From positions 6,448,001-6,512,000 of the forward strand of contig NC_060114.1 of assembly GCF_021155765.1 (NCBI RefSeq): a DNA stretch of 64,000 nucleotides, given 5' to 3'. Every line of letters starts with the position of its first letter. Positions within the stretch are counted from its first letter, which is position 1. Below, in pieces: positions 14,240-24,825 of the stretch. This DNA is from Diprion similis. Lineage: Eukaryota; Arthropoda; Insecta; Hymenoptera; Diprionidae. Under the pieces are notes generated by a model. It did not search any database and was not told where the DNA came from. It saw only the letters and a list, made by a program, of their open reading frames with translations. Both the position numbers and the translations under genes were made by a program.

Positions 14240-14544
14240 TCTGGTGTGAGTGTACATGTTGTGCCTAGGAATGCAGCTTCTTTCTCCAAAGAAGTTAAGT
14301 AAGACGTGTACCAACGGCGCCAAAATACCCTAGATCAGTGGTGATTAATTGTCGTTAGGTTGAATCTGCGTGGGGAAAAAAATGAGGGGGACTTTAAATA
14401 ATTTACCAGAAAAATAATTCCCTAGCAATGAAGGGATTTTTTTTAGACAGTTGGTACACATCTCATTCAAAGGCTTTGACCTCGAAAGAAAGGGGGCGTG
14501 TCTTAGGAGTTCTAGGCTCATCATGTATACCTACTCACACCACG
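14240..14544. mobile_element. MITE with 8-bp target-site duplication, family of the 6.2-7.2 kb array
   Basis: CTTTCAAG flanks the element on both sides (14232-14239 and 14545-14552), an 8-base target duplication of the kind made by hAT or P-type transposases. The ends are inverted repeats: GGTGTGAGTGTACATGTTG at the left against GGTGTGAGTAGGTATACATG on the opposite strand at the right. The 305-base interior has no protein-coding potential but matches the tandem units at 6171-7180 (shared markers AAATACCCTAGATC and TTGGTACACATCTCA). Confidence 0.85.
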
Positions 14545-14915
14545 CTTTCAAGAGGAGCGTGAAAAATGTTCATTGTATTCGGTGCTGATTCATTGCGGTG
14601 AGAAAAATGGATGGAAAATTAGGTAAAAAACGTCGTTGTGCAAGCTTCAAATTTTCGCTTCGTGACAGAAGAAGGAAAAGTCAATTATCGCAAGGATTCA
14701 TTTCTCTGCAATTGTTCGAATGGAAGACGATTTGCGAAACTTGGACCTTTTTTTGGACTCTCGGAATATTGGAAACGCTGAAAAAGCAGTTTTTGGAAAA
14801 TCCTTGCGGATTTTATGGAACGAATTTCGCCTCCGTTCTTTTGTTTTCCCGAAATTAAGTTAATTCAATTGAAACTTGTTTTTTCTGTACTCCGCGCATT
14901 TACATTTGCAGGTTA

Positions 14916-15092
14916 GAATTTCATGAGCAGCAAAACGTAGCAGCAGCAGCAGCAGCATTTCCCACCATCCAAGCATTCTGATTGGTTGACTGAGGTTAGG
15001 TTAGGTTAGTCAACCAATTAAAATGCTTGGATGATAGGGAATGCTGCTGCTGCTGCTGCTGCTGCTGCTACGTTTTGCTGCTCATGAAATTC
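14916..15092. repeat. Long hairpin with AGC/GCT arms and TTAGG-type loop
   Basis: Two arms of about 75-80 bases are near-perfect inverted copies, from GAATTTCATGAGCAGC at the left to GCTGCTCATGAAATTC at the right. Each arm contains a trinucleotide run: six AGC at the left and nine GCT at the right. The loop holds three GGTTA repeats (14994-15009), matching the insect telomere motif TTAGG. It could be a small foldback element or a replication-born palindrome. Confidence 0.85.
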
Positions 15093-15561
15093 GAGCCGAG
15101 GACTTACTCAACCGTCAAAGAAAACGCATTTCCTGCATTTTGCGGGAAAAAAATGTTTTTTTTTCTCTCACCTTCTTTCTACGATGTTCGAGAATGGAAT
15201 CCGCAAACCGTATGCAAGTGACTGTGTATTACTGCGATACTGTGAATAGTGAGGCAGGAATTACAAGTCCGGATGTAGGTATTACGAATAAGAATAAGTT
15301 ACATAATAGCCAGATTTCTCAATGGCACGTAAATTTTTTTTGGTGAGAGCTGGACAAGCGAATTTTCAACGAAGCTTGTTAATGTTAAAAGTCTATTATT
15401 AGGTTCGCTGGTTTATTTGTGAAGCTCATATGATACGTGCCAGAGAATGGTTTCTCCTATGTATAAGTACATAGTATACACTAGACAGATAGATATATGC
15501 AAGAAATGAGGAACAAACGAGCTCCGAGATCAGAGGTTGTTTCTACTTCTCTTTATAACTC

Positions 15562-15593
<32 letters not shown>

Positions 15594-17949
15594 CGTCAGC
15601 ATCATCATCTTCATCATGCTCCTGCTCATTCCGGCGTTTAACTAACTTAAAATAGTGAACCGTAGAACGATCTATTTATAATCTAACAAACGTATGAATT
15701 TCACATTTCGCTATTTCTATGCGATTAATGCGGTTTCTATTCTTCATTTATTTTTTTCCGTTACATACTTTCGTACACCTTCGCAGGGTTCGGAAGTCTT
15801 GTTTGTTTCTTGAGAAACAAAAAAATTTCTTTCATCTTTCTTTGTTATTGCTGAATCGCACTGGCTGTTACGAAGATGAAAGAAATTCTTGATCCTTGTT
15901 CGATTCGGGGAAAAAAAAAAAATAAGGGGAATAGAAACGGAAAAACTTCATATTCATCGATTACAAAGAAACTGAATAGCATCAGTGCTATAAATACCGT
16001 AAAAAAAAGGGTCAAGTATCGTCGAAAAAGTACAGATTCCATTACCATTTATACGATTATTTAAAAATCGATCAACCATAATGTATAAAATACATATTCG
16101 TTGAATCTTCTTGTCGGAATCGATATTTTTATCTTCATTTTGTATAAATTTTTTCTGTAACTACGAGCAAAAAAAAACTTCGTCATTTTTGTACGCAGAA
16201 AATTATAGAAACTATTAGTAAATTATTTTGTTTTTTGAAGACTGGTTGGAAAAAAATTTATCGCAATGACAAGAAGAAACGAAAGTTAAGAAGACACCGT
16301 TGAACGAAGCGTCGAATGACAAAATTAGATACGAATGTCACCGTGACCATGGAATTGACTCGTTCGTCAAAACTCCGTTCGTATCTCAAATTCGTGTTAC
16401 ATTTTCATCAACAAAGCCTGCAGTTAATCGGTTCGTCGAATTTCAAAGCCTCCAGACGTCTCGAGCTTCATCGAGTGTGCAGCTTATATATAATGTATAA
16501 TCTATTCCTATTGAAATTGGGATTTTCGGTCTCACGTAGATTTACAATGGTATGTAATCACGTATTGTATGTAATGTATATAGTTTCTACGAGGTTTCGG
16601 TTACAGTTGCTAGCAACTATATTCATATTATTATAACAGTGAATACCGCCTAGTCATACTTAATTCATGAGAATAGGGTATATACGCCTCTGTATAATGT
16701 AGGTACACAGCAAGCCATTTTCGTAGACAAAACTTTCGACCGCACATAATATATACTTCGGTAAACACGTGGGTATAATGAGTATGCCGTGGGGTTGGTG
16801 CTGTGTCTTCATTACGAAGGACGATATCAAGCACAAATATCATAACATAACCTCTACGTTCTGACCGCGGTCTCTAATTCCTGGAATATCACGCTAAATT
16901 CTATCGGAAATACCTCCATTTTAATCCAAATACCGCCTGGTGATCAAATTTTTTCTTGCTATGTTTATCCGTTTTTTCTTTTTTTTTACGAAGGACAATC
17001 CTTTGTTTTCAACAATAGAAACGTTTGCTAAGTTTCACTGAATCGTGTTTTTATATTTTCAATAGTTTCGAGTCAAAATTACGTTTTCACGATATTTACG
17101 GCTATTTTTTTTTTTTTTTTTTTTAGTTTTGTTCACCTGCATTTTAAAATGGCGTAGGAGTAGATCTAGAAAAATATAATGACAATAATGTTTTCAAAAA
17201 TAATCGACGAATCCATCATTTTTAGTTGAAATAGTATTGATTCGTAGTCAAATAGGAATGAAGGGTGATTTCAGTGGAGTATCGATTTTTCTTTGAAGAG
17301 TTTAGTTGATAAAAATTGATAAGTTTTATCAAATCTTTTATTGTATTCTTTGTATTTTATTGAATTCTTGTATATTTGGGGCACGAAAACCTGTTTGACA
17401 AATTCAAAAATAAGAGACAGTGGAACTGTAGACCATATGTAAGCTTAGAAATCGATGTTTTGTTTCAAATCGCTTCAAAATTTTTCATAATTAAACAAAG
17501 ACTTCTTTGATTTCGTTTGACGAAGGCTAATTTTGTTCGAAAAACTATTCACTGCGAATTCACTGTAACAGATCTTCTCATTTTTAGTTTGTTTATTCAA
17601 TATAGGAAGAAAAAAGATGAGAATGCTCGGTCGGTAAGGGTGGGAGTACCACATAACCTTAAGTTTGAAATTTCTAAAAGTAGGGGCGTTCTGCCCCGGC
17701 GGTTTTTCGCCCCGAAAACCCATCTTGAGTAAATAAATCCGACAATTTCTTTAGCGTAGGAACAGAACTGAATTGAGTCGAGGCTCGGAGTAGACAGACC
17801 ATGTCGGACACGGTCGGATGATAGAGACATTCGCTACAGCGTTGATCGTTTTCATTTTGTCAAAAGTCGGGGCCGCTACGGTGGTGAAAAACACCATCGG
17901 AGATCCGAGCGGGTTTTGCAAATTTTTTTTAACCGAAGTACTGATACTG
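15093..17949. other. No gene seen
   Basis: Noncoding DNA with one TCA microsatellite. The reading frames here are short and match no family I recognise. Confidence 0.55.
15559..15617 (+). repeat. ATC/TCA microsatellite
   Basis: An imperfect run of TCA triplets with a few interruptions lies in noncoding DNA. Confidence 0.85.
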
Positions 17950-18264
17950 TTAAGAGGATGCTGTAGTCGGTGTTTACCGACCGAGTCGAGTGTCACTTAT
18001 TTTAACTATTATTTATTAAAGCTTACGCATTACTAGCTTGAAAATACCGCATTTGGCACAATTCTACAAGCAATAACGAATTCCAAAATCCAAAAAAACG
18101 TTTTATCTCATGCAAGTAATAAGGCCAATAAATGCATACTTATAATGTAATTACCACTAACTGCAGGAATACGTTACCTCGAGTTATTTTCACAATCGAT
18201 AAAAAAGTTTTATAAGGCATAAGTGACATTTTGCTCGGTCGGTAAACATCGATTACAGCATCTT
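17950..18264. mobile_element. Probable short TTAA-type foldback element
   Basis: TTAA at 17950 is followed by GAGGATGCTGTAGTCGG and TGTTTACCGACCGAG. The inverted counterpart lies at about 18215-18264 (CTCGGTCGGTAAACATCGAT then TACAGCATCTT). The outer right end no longer shows TTAA, so the boundary is uncertain. No coding capacity is seen. Confidence 0.5.
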
Positions 18265-19089
18265 TTCGGAGAGCATGGTGAGTCGGAAATCGAGGCTGTT
18301 TATTAATATAACGAGGAGATCGTATTCGGAAGTCACAAACAGGGTGGAGCGGAGTTTAATAAATAAAGAATACTAAAATTGTTGAAAAAGGCTCGGATAC
18401 TGACGCTTGCTTTTAAGTCGCTCAGAAATCGTAGAAAATCTGGTGAATTTGTTCGACTTCATTTTACGATGGCTCGTTTTAATCGGAAAATTAGAATTGT
18501 CTACAAATTTAGTAAAAATCTTGTTTTTCAACTTACGATTGGCGTCGATGAATATTCGACACATTGTACAGATATTGATTCCGATTAAGAATTGGAAATA
18601 TTGAGCAGGCTCATAGAGAAAAAAATTAGTTCCAGCGTACTTTTAGAAAATAGTCTTCGCTATGAAATAAGCCATTGCAAAGTGAAATCGAAGGAATCTG
18701 CTAGATTTTGCATAATTTTAAAGCATCTGAAATGATGCATCGATATACTTGAGCTTTTATTTATAATTTCATACATGTTCAACTTTTGTTTTTAGACACT
18801 CATATTTTTCGATTATTTTTTCCTTGACAACTGAACATGTTTTAAGATCGTTAACGTCTAGTAATTGATGATGTGAGAAAAAAATATTCTGTGTAAATAA
18901 AAAATGCTGGAAAAGCTGTCTGGATTTACAAATATCGATAGTTTTCCAAAAATAGAATAAAAATAAAAAGTGAATGTAAAATAGATTGAACGATGCTCGA
19001 TTTTCGATATAATCAATAGGGTGATCCTTAAATTGGTCATTTTTGAATTTCGAATTATTCACCTCCCAAGTTGGTTTCATATAAGTGAA

Positions 19090-19439
19090 AAATAATTCGT
19101 GTCAAATTTGAGCGTTGTAATTCAACCAGAACAAATGCCGGCGAGCATAAATTCATTTTCAGTTTCGAATTCAGGTGAAAACCACTAGTTATCACTGAAA
19201 ACCAAAAATCGCTATGAAGAATGAAATTTTACATCAGCCACTTGAGCTTTGATTTTTTCTTTATTTCCCTGCTACAATGAAAGTGCTGTGTCCAAATGCT
19301 GTTCTAATATTCTTTTTTTTACATCTTTTTTTTTATCTTCAATGATAACTAGTGGCTTCTGCCAAAATTCGAAACTAAAAAAGGGTTTTTATGCCTACCG
19401 GCATTCCTTCTGGTTGTAACGGATTTTGATGCCCCTTAA
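19090..19439. mobile_element. Foldback element with one TTAA end
   Basis: The arms 19100-19190 and 19340-19435 are imperfect inverted copies, sharing CAACCAGAA, ATGCCGG, AGTTTCGAATT and CCACTAGTTATCA. TTAA is present at the right end (19436-19439); the left end is degraded. It is probably an old MITE. Confidence 0.55.
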
Positions 19440-20612
19440 ACTACTCTCGCAATTTCACGACATGTGTCGTCACAAATTTCCCCCTCTTCGATGTATAATC
19501 TGTGATTGCGTATCGTCGTCATCATAGGCAGACACAGCTCAGTAAATTTTAAACTTATCATTCTGTTATAATAATTGCATCGAAACATTCTCGTTCTGTG
19601 TGAATTACAATTTTGATTAAATTTGTTCGAACGAATCGTTTTTGAGGCTGTGAGCAGAATTATACTGAGTTGCATTTATGTCAATACATTTGTTATACCG
19701 CCTAGTTTTCTCTATTTGTTCATTGTTTTGTATTTTTTGTAGTCGTTATTTTACAATTATTAATTTATTTACTTGTATTAACGTATCTCTGAGGTGATCA
19801 CCAGTTTTATTCTCAATCGTTTTACTGTATTATACGTTCGTCGTTAGTAAATTTTAAACTTGTCGATTCGTACTCGAGTTATCTTATTATATGGCTCATT
19901 GTTTGGCATATTTGGTGCTGTTAATTGTTATTCTGATGATTTGTTAATCATTTTATACATTTTCGCATTCTTCGCATTCCGCATTTCAACGTAATTATCG
20001 CCAAGATTGGCTTCTCAATTATGCGCATTAACCTGTTGTTACTATATATGTTGATATAAACTAGAAATCTGATTCACTATCGCACTTTTCTTTTGTTATT
20101 CCGCTTCTGATAGCTCATTGCACAAATAAATTATACAGCATTTCCAAAATATTTTGTCTTTTACTCTTATTCCAAATAATAACGATCTCTTTTAGAAATT
20201 TTAACCAAATTATTTTTCGTTTATTTGGAACTGATTTGATTGAATTGATCTTTTTAAGGAGCAGCCTAATATCCTTCTTCATGAGAATAAGGGTTGCATT
20301 AACTCGATATCTCTAAATCGATCTTTAAATGATAATCCAATAAGCGAACAACTTGAAACTAATATGAAATTCGATCTAAGTTTGAAAATAGTCTCTGAAT
20401 GAGGACTTCTTCATCAACAAGTAAATCGGTCGATCCCTTTTGCTTCGCATCCGCTCTACTATAATCTAATCGAAATGGTCACTTGCCGCTTTGGCTAGGT
20501 GCCGAGTAAAACTGACGCGTAATTAGTCGGGCGAGCACTTTGCCACGAATCTGCTAGCGATTGATCCCGGTCCTCGTATTTAAAGGCGAGATCTTTTAAA
20601 GTATATATATTA

Positions 20613-21232
20613 CGGTGGCGTAAAAAAAAAACGATTTTTTTTTATTTTTTTATTTCGAGTCTCGTGTGACAAAATGTTAGTTTTTCATGTTTTAAGAACC
20701 CACTCCAAAGGACAGCTCAAAAAAAAAAAATTTCAAGAGGTCGCTCCAAATTTTAAAAAATGTCAAAAATCGTCAAAAAATTAAATTAAAAAAATCATAA
20801 TTTCAGTATTTTGTTTGATTTTTAATTCATGTCGTGGTGTATTGTCATCCATTCTTTCTTACTATATTGAAGAAAAAAAATTCATGAAATTTTAATATGA
20901 ATATTAAAAGGTCGCTCGGAAGGATCTAAAGAAATACACCAAAAAATTGAAAAAAAATTATGAACGACGTGTCAAAATTCAAATTTTGAACTGAAACTTT
21001 CGGAAACTTATTTTTTTTTTCTATAAAATTATACCGTAACGAGAAAAATTTTTTTAAAAAAAAAATCGATTTTTGACGATTTTTGAAGTTTTAAAAAATG
21101 TGGAGCGACCTCTTAAAATTTTTTTTTCGAACTGTTCTTTGGAGTGGGTTCTTAAAACATCAAAAACTAACATTTTGTTACACGAGACTCAAGAAAAAAA
21201 AAAAAAAAATAGTTGGTTTTTTTGCGCCACCC
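20613..21232. mobile_element. TA-flanked foldback element (Tc1/mariner-type MITE)
   Basis: TA lies on both sides (20611-20612 and 21233-21234). The left end CGGTGGCGTAAAAAAA pairs with the right end, which reads GGGTGGCGCAAAAAAA on the other strand. Further in, blocks such as GAGTCTCGTGTGACAAAATG and AAGAACCCACTCCAAAG have inverted partners at 21120-21195. No protein is encoded. Confidence 0.75.
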
Positions 21233-21862
21233 TAATTGGCGCTTTGTGGAACTTATGCTACAGCAACGCCATCTTGTTTTCCTCTGCTTTTCGAAAACCT
21301 TCTATACACGAAGATGGTCCTCCTTACCAGCTGGATACCTGGAGATATTACAAAATAATCGAGGAAACTGTTTTAGCTTCCATTACATCACCTCTGATTT
21401 CGAAACTGTGAATTGGCGCCATGTTTTTGGAAAATAAGTAAAGACTCACAGGCCTGGCTTATTTTTCGTAACAGTTTCAGCAGTTTCACGTATTATCAAC
21501 CAAGTAAGTTACCACGCGGATAAAAAAAGTTCTTCATAACCAACAATCATCGCGTGCAAAACGTTGGTAACATACCGTCGTTATTGTGAAATTTAAAAGT
21601 TGAGAAATTCTCGCACAAGAAATATGTACGCCGGAAATTTTTCAGTATGTTTCATCAACTCATTTACGTCGTGAAGTCGTAATTACAATTTGACCTAAGA
21701 AGAGAAGAATTTTTTGAACATGTCATTTTTGGTTGTTTTTTTTTTTTTCTTTTCTGAACGATCTCCTAGAAACAAGGGTTAGTATGTTATGGTGGTTCAA
21801 ATCTAGGTCTAAAGTGATTTTCTATTTTAACACGCACCTTCAAGATGAATTTTGTAAAAATT

Positions 21863-22225
21863 TATTTTTCACGGCATGGGCATTGAAAAGTCCACTGTTT
21901 GTGGCAGTTTTCGTTCCGTAAAGTGACGCTTTATACGGCAGCGAACAAACTAGCGGAATAAAGTCTTTATTCCGCAGTTTTGATGCGCAGTTCGAAGTGC
22001 GCATCCCAAACTGCCGAATAAAGTAGCTTCGTCGAACAGATCGCGACATAACCTCACTCTACGTTTTGCTTTTTAATGCCCATATCGTAAAAAATATTGT
22101 ATTTGACATGCCCGTAAACCGTTTTTTGCCTCGGATAATTTCAGTACTCGCTTCCGGCTCGCCTTCAGCTCGTCCTGAAATCTTTATCCTTGCCAAAAAA
22201 ACAGGGGGTTTACGGGCATGCCACA
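21863..22225. repeat. Two adjacent foldbacks with a near-perfect short palindrome
   Basis: The segment 21865-21890 is inverted at 22069-22093 (core CATGGGCATTGAAAAG against CTTTTTAATGCCCAT). Between them sits a palindrome with 11-base arms and a one-base centre at 21953-21975. A second hairpin follows: CATGCCCGTAAACC at 22107-22120 is exactly inverted at 22207-22220. The pair may be a nested or composite MITE. Confidence 0.6.
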
Positions 22226-22689
22226 TAAATAGCTATTTGAACGTTTCTGCCAGTGCAGCGAGCAAATTATAAAAGGCGGAAATACATACCGATTTATGCC
22301 ACAGTGTATTTAAATCATACGAGGCTGGATCGCATTACGGAAATCCAGTATGCGGTTTAAATAATTATTAACGATGCGGGAAATCCGTTGTAAACTTACT
22401 TTGAAGGGGTATTTTTTTTATCCCAGTAAAAGTCAAGGTATTATGTTATGGCTTCTCTTTCAACAGCTACTCATTTTTCAATTTCTCCATATGCATTGAA
22501 CAGTATAACTGTTATAATATTGAAAAGAGCGTCAAGTTATTCTGAAAATTTTCAATGCAATTCAATATCAACTGTCCAATAAGAACTCGAGCAGTTATTC
22601 TTATGCTGGGAATAACCCAGCAACCACAGACGGGGAATACCGAGCTTTTGGCTTCTTTATATTTTTCCACTCAGTTAAAAAGACGCATA

Positions 22690-22772
22690 ATCGACGATCT
22701 ACGCTCGTGCTGCAGATATCGTTGTGTCGACGGCTCCGTCAACGCTTTGGCATCATTGTCGTTTTTTTTTAG
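22690..22772 (+). other. Inferred noncoding leader exon of transglutaminase copy 1
   Basis: A consensus donor AG|GTAAGTG ends this segment at 22772. It aligns by eye with similar segments ahead of copy 2 (ending 33372) and copy 3 (ending 40115). The shared pattern is a TCGAC start, a TCGTGC element in copies 1 and 2, a GTCAACG-like block and a T-rich run into AG|GTAAG. A TATATT sequence at 22658 lies about 30 bases before the assumed start. The matching acceptor would be near 24774 (TTTGCACAG) or 24801 (TTCTAG). The 5' end is only approximate. Confidence 0.45.
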
Positions 22773-24825
22773 GTAAGTGCAACGTTTTCATCTATGAATC
22801 GAAGTTTAAATATACATTGAAATTTCATCAAAGTATTTCATTATGTGATAGAGAGTAGTATGAATTTTTTCAAAATTTTTGTATCGTATCTTTTTGAGTT
22901 GTTCAAAATTTCAAAATTTTCTAAGTACCGTTATGTATTGAAAGCATACGATTAAACAGAAAAATATTTCGGACAGAAAAGTTGCAGTTTTACAGAAAAT
23001 TTGTGAAAAATTTTGTTTTTTAATATTTTGTTTTGTGTACCGAGTTGAAAAACTGACCAATTTTCAAATATTGACTGTTTCAACCTTTCAAATGAATATA
23101 ACTTGAAAGAGATACGAGGTATTGAAAACGATGAAACTTGATTTTTTCTTTTCATTTTCAATGATAGAAACGTGAAAACGGATATTAAGAAATCAGATTT
23201 CCTCAAAATCGATTGGCTTGTTAAATTTTAAACAATATAAAATCATTTTTCTGATTATGGACCCGTTTTATTTTTATGTAAGAAGAATACTTAAAAGAAT
23301 AAGTTTCATTTTACAAACTCCAACGCAAGTGTCATTCTGGGTCAATGACTTAGTACATTTGAATCATTCAACTAACATACGGTTACTATTTCGTCATATT
23401 TCTTACACGAATCTCTGCTGAAAATCGATACAACAAATTCGTTTAATTTTTCCTAATTCGTTTTTGAAAAAAATTTATTCAGAAAGTTGAAACACATAAT
23501 TATCTAAAAATTATTGTACGAAGAAGAAATTGAAATACAAGCTTCAAAAAAATGATAGAAATTCTTTTCAATAGACGGAATAAAATTTGTACAAATGCAG
23601 AAACAAAAAATTAAACCTTGAATTATTATTCCATTTCACCAAATGAATGACCCTCGAATATATTGTGAACTGGAATGAAAAATGCTTCGTGATGATAATT
23701 TATAAAGATACTTTTCGTCGCCATATCGACAATTCCATCCGAATGACGACAGATAATTTAATTGTATGGAGTAACGTCCTGAGAGGCGAGGAATCCCTTA
23801 TCTACCAGTCATCCTGTGTATCGTTCACATCCTGAAGGATGCTGACACATCTCGACGTGCGGTAGATTACAGCTTAAAGGGACACGTCAGTGAAACTCAT
23901 AGTAAAGTTCCATAAAACAATTGGTTTTGGTCAACAATTGGTCAACAATAGTTTCGTTGCCCTTGGAACTGTCGTGGTCTGATAAAGACTTGATGTCAAC
24001 AAGCCTGGGTGTAAGCGTGGTTTTCCAAAATTGGCTCCAGTTATTTATTTTATCGACATTTTCATATATGACTCAAAAAAGCAATATTTAGTTGAAAAAT
24101 TCCACTTTTTTTCATCCCCCAAGTTTGTTACACGATAGAGGGGGGGGGGGGGGGGGGGGGGATTGATAAGCAGCTGTCAACACGTCTCTATATCCACTCG
24201 AGATGTTGTTTCGGGTACCAAAGAATGGAGGAAGGAGTAAGAATTGACATAAGTAAAGCTTATGACTGAATGCATAAGTGCTTTATTGGAATAGTAACGT
24301 ATTTAAATGTATATAGTTGGAATTGGCATTAAATATCGCATCAAATATCACTTTTCAATTTGAAATACGTGAAATAAGAATCTAATTCTTCGAACAAATT
24401 ATTTGGAAGTAGATTGTTTGTGAAAACCTTTGAAAGAATAGTCATTAGGAGATTCAAAAGTTGAAAACAAATTTTAAATATACACGCTATTAAGACCTGG
24501 AGGTAAGATAGTATGTTGTGTACCATATTTTTTGTAACGCAAGTACGAATTTTTTATTTTTTTTTCTGTGTTTACAATTTTAAACACGTTATAAGTACAT
24601 AAATATACTTTATCTCAATTATCGATAATTCTGTTCAAAAAATTGAAGACGATTTTCGAGTGGTGCGCAAAAAAACGGTCACTGTGGTCCCGCTTCATGG
24701 GTAAAAAATAAAAAAATAAAACGAAAATCGTGCATGCATTACAAAAACTTTATTTTCGAATAACAGTTTGCACAGAATAATAAATGATTTTCAATTCTAG
24801 AAAGGCGGATTTTCAAGAGTTCAAG
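22773..24825 (+). other. Presumed leader intron of transglutaminase copy 1
   Basis: The stretch between the inferred leader exon and the start codon holds a poly(G) run and no frame of interest. Its role as an intron rests on the donor at 22773 and on comparison with copies 2 and 3. Confidence 0.4.
24138..24161 (+). repeat. Poly(G) tract in the inferred leader intron of transglutaminase copy 1
   Basis: A run of more than 20 G. Comparable G or C runs lie at 11627-11645, 13083-13103 and 49483-49501. Confidence 0.85.

Noticed and set aside
15041-15346. Leu-rich 101-codon frame
   Set aside because: It begins inside the GCT run of the hairpin and is a repeat artefact.
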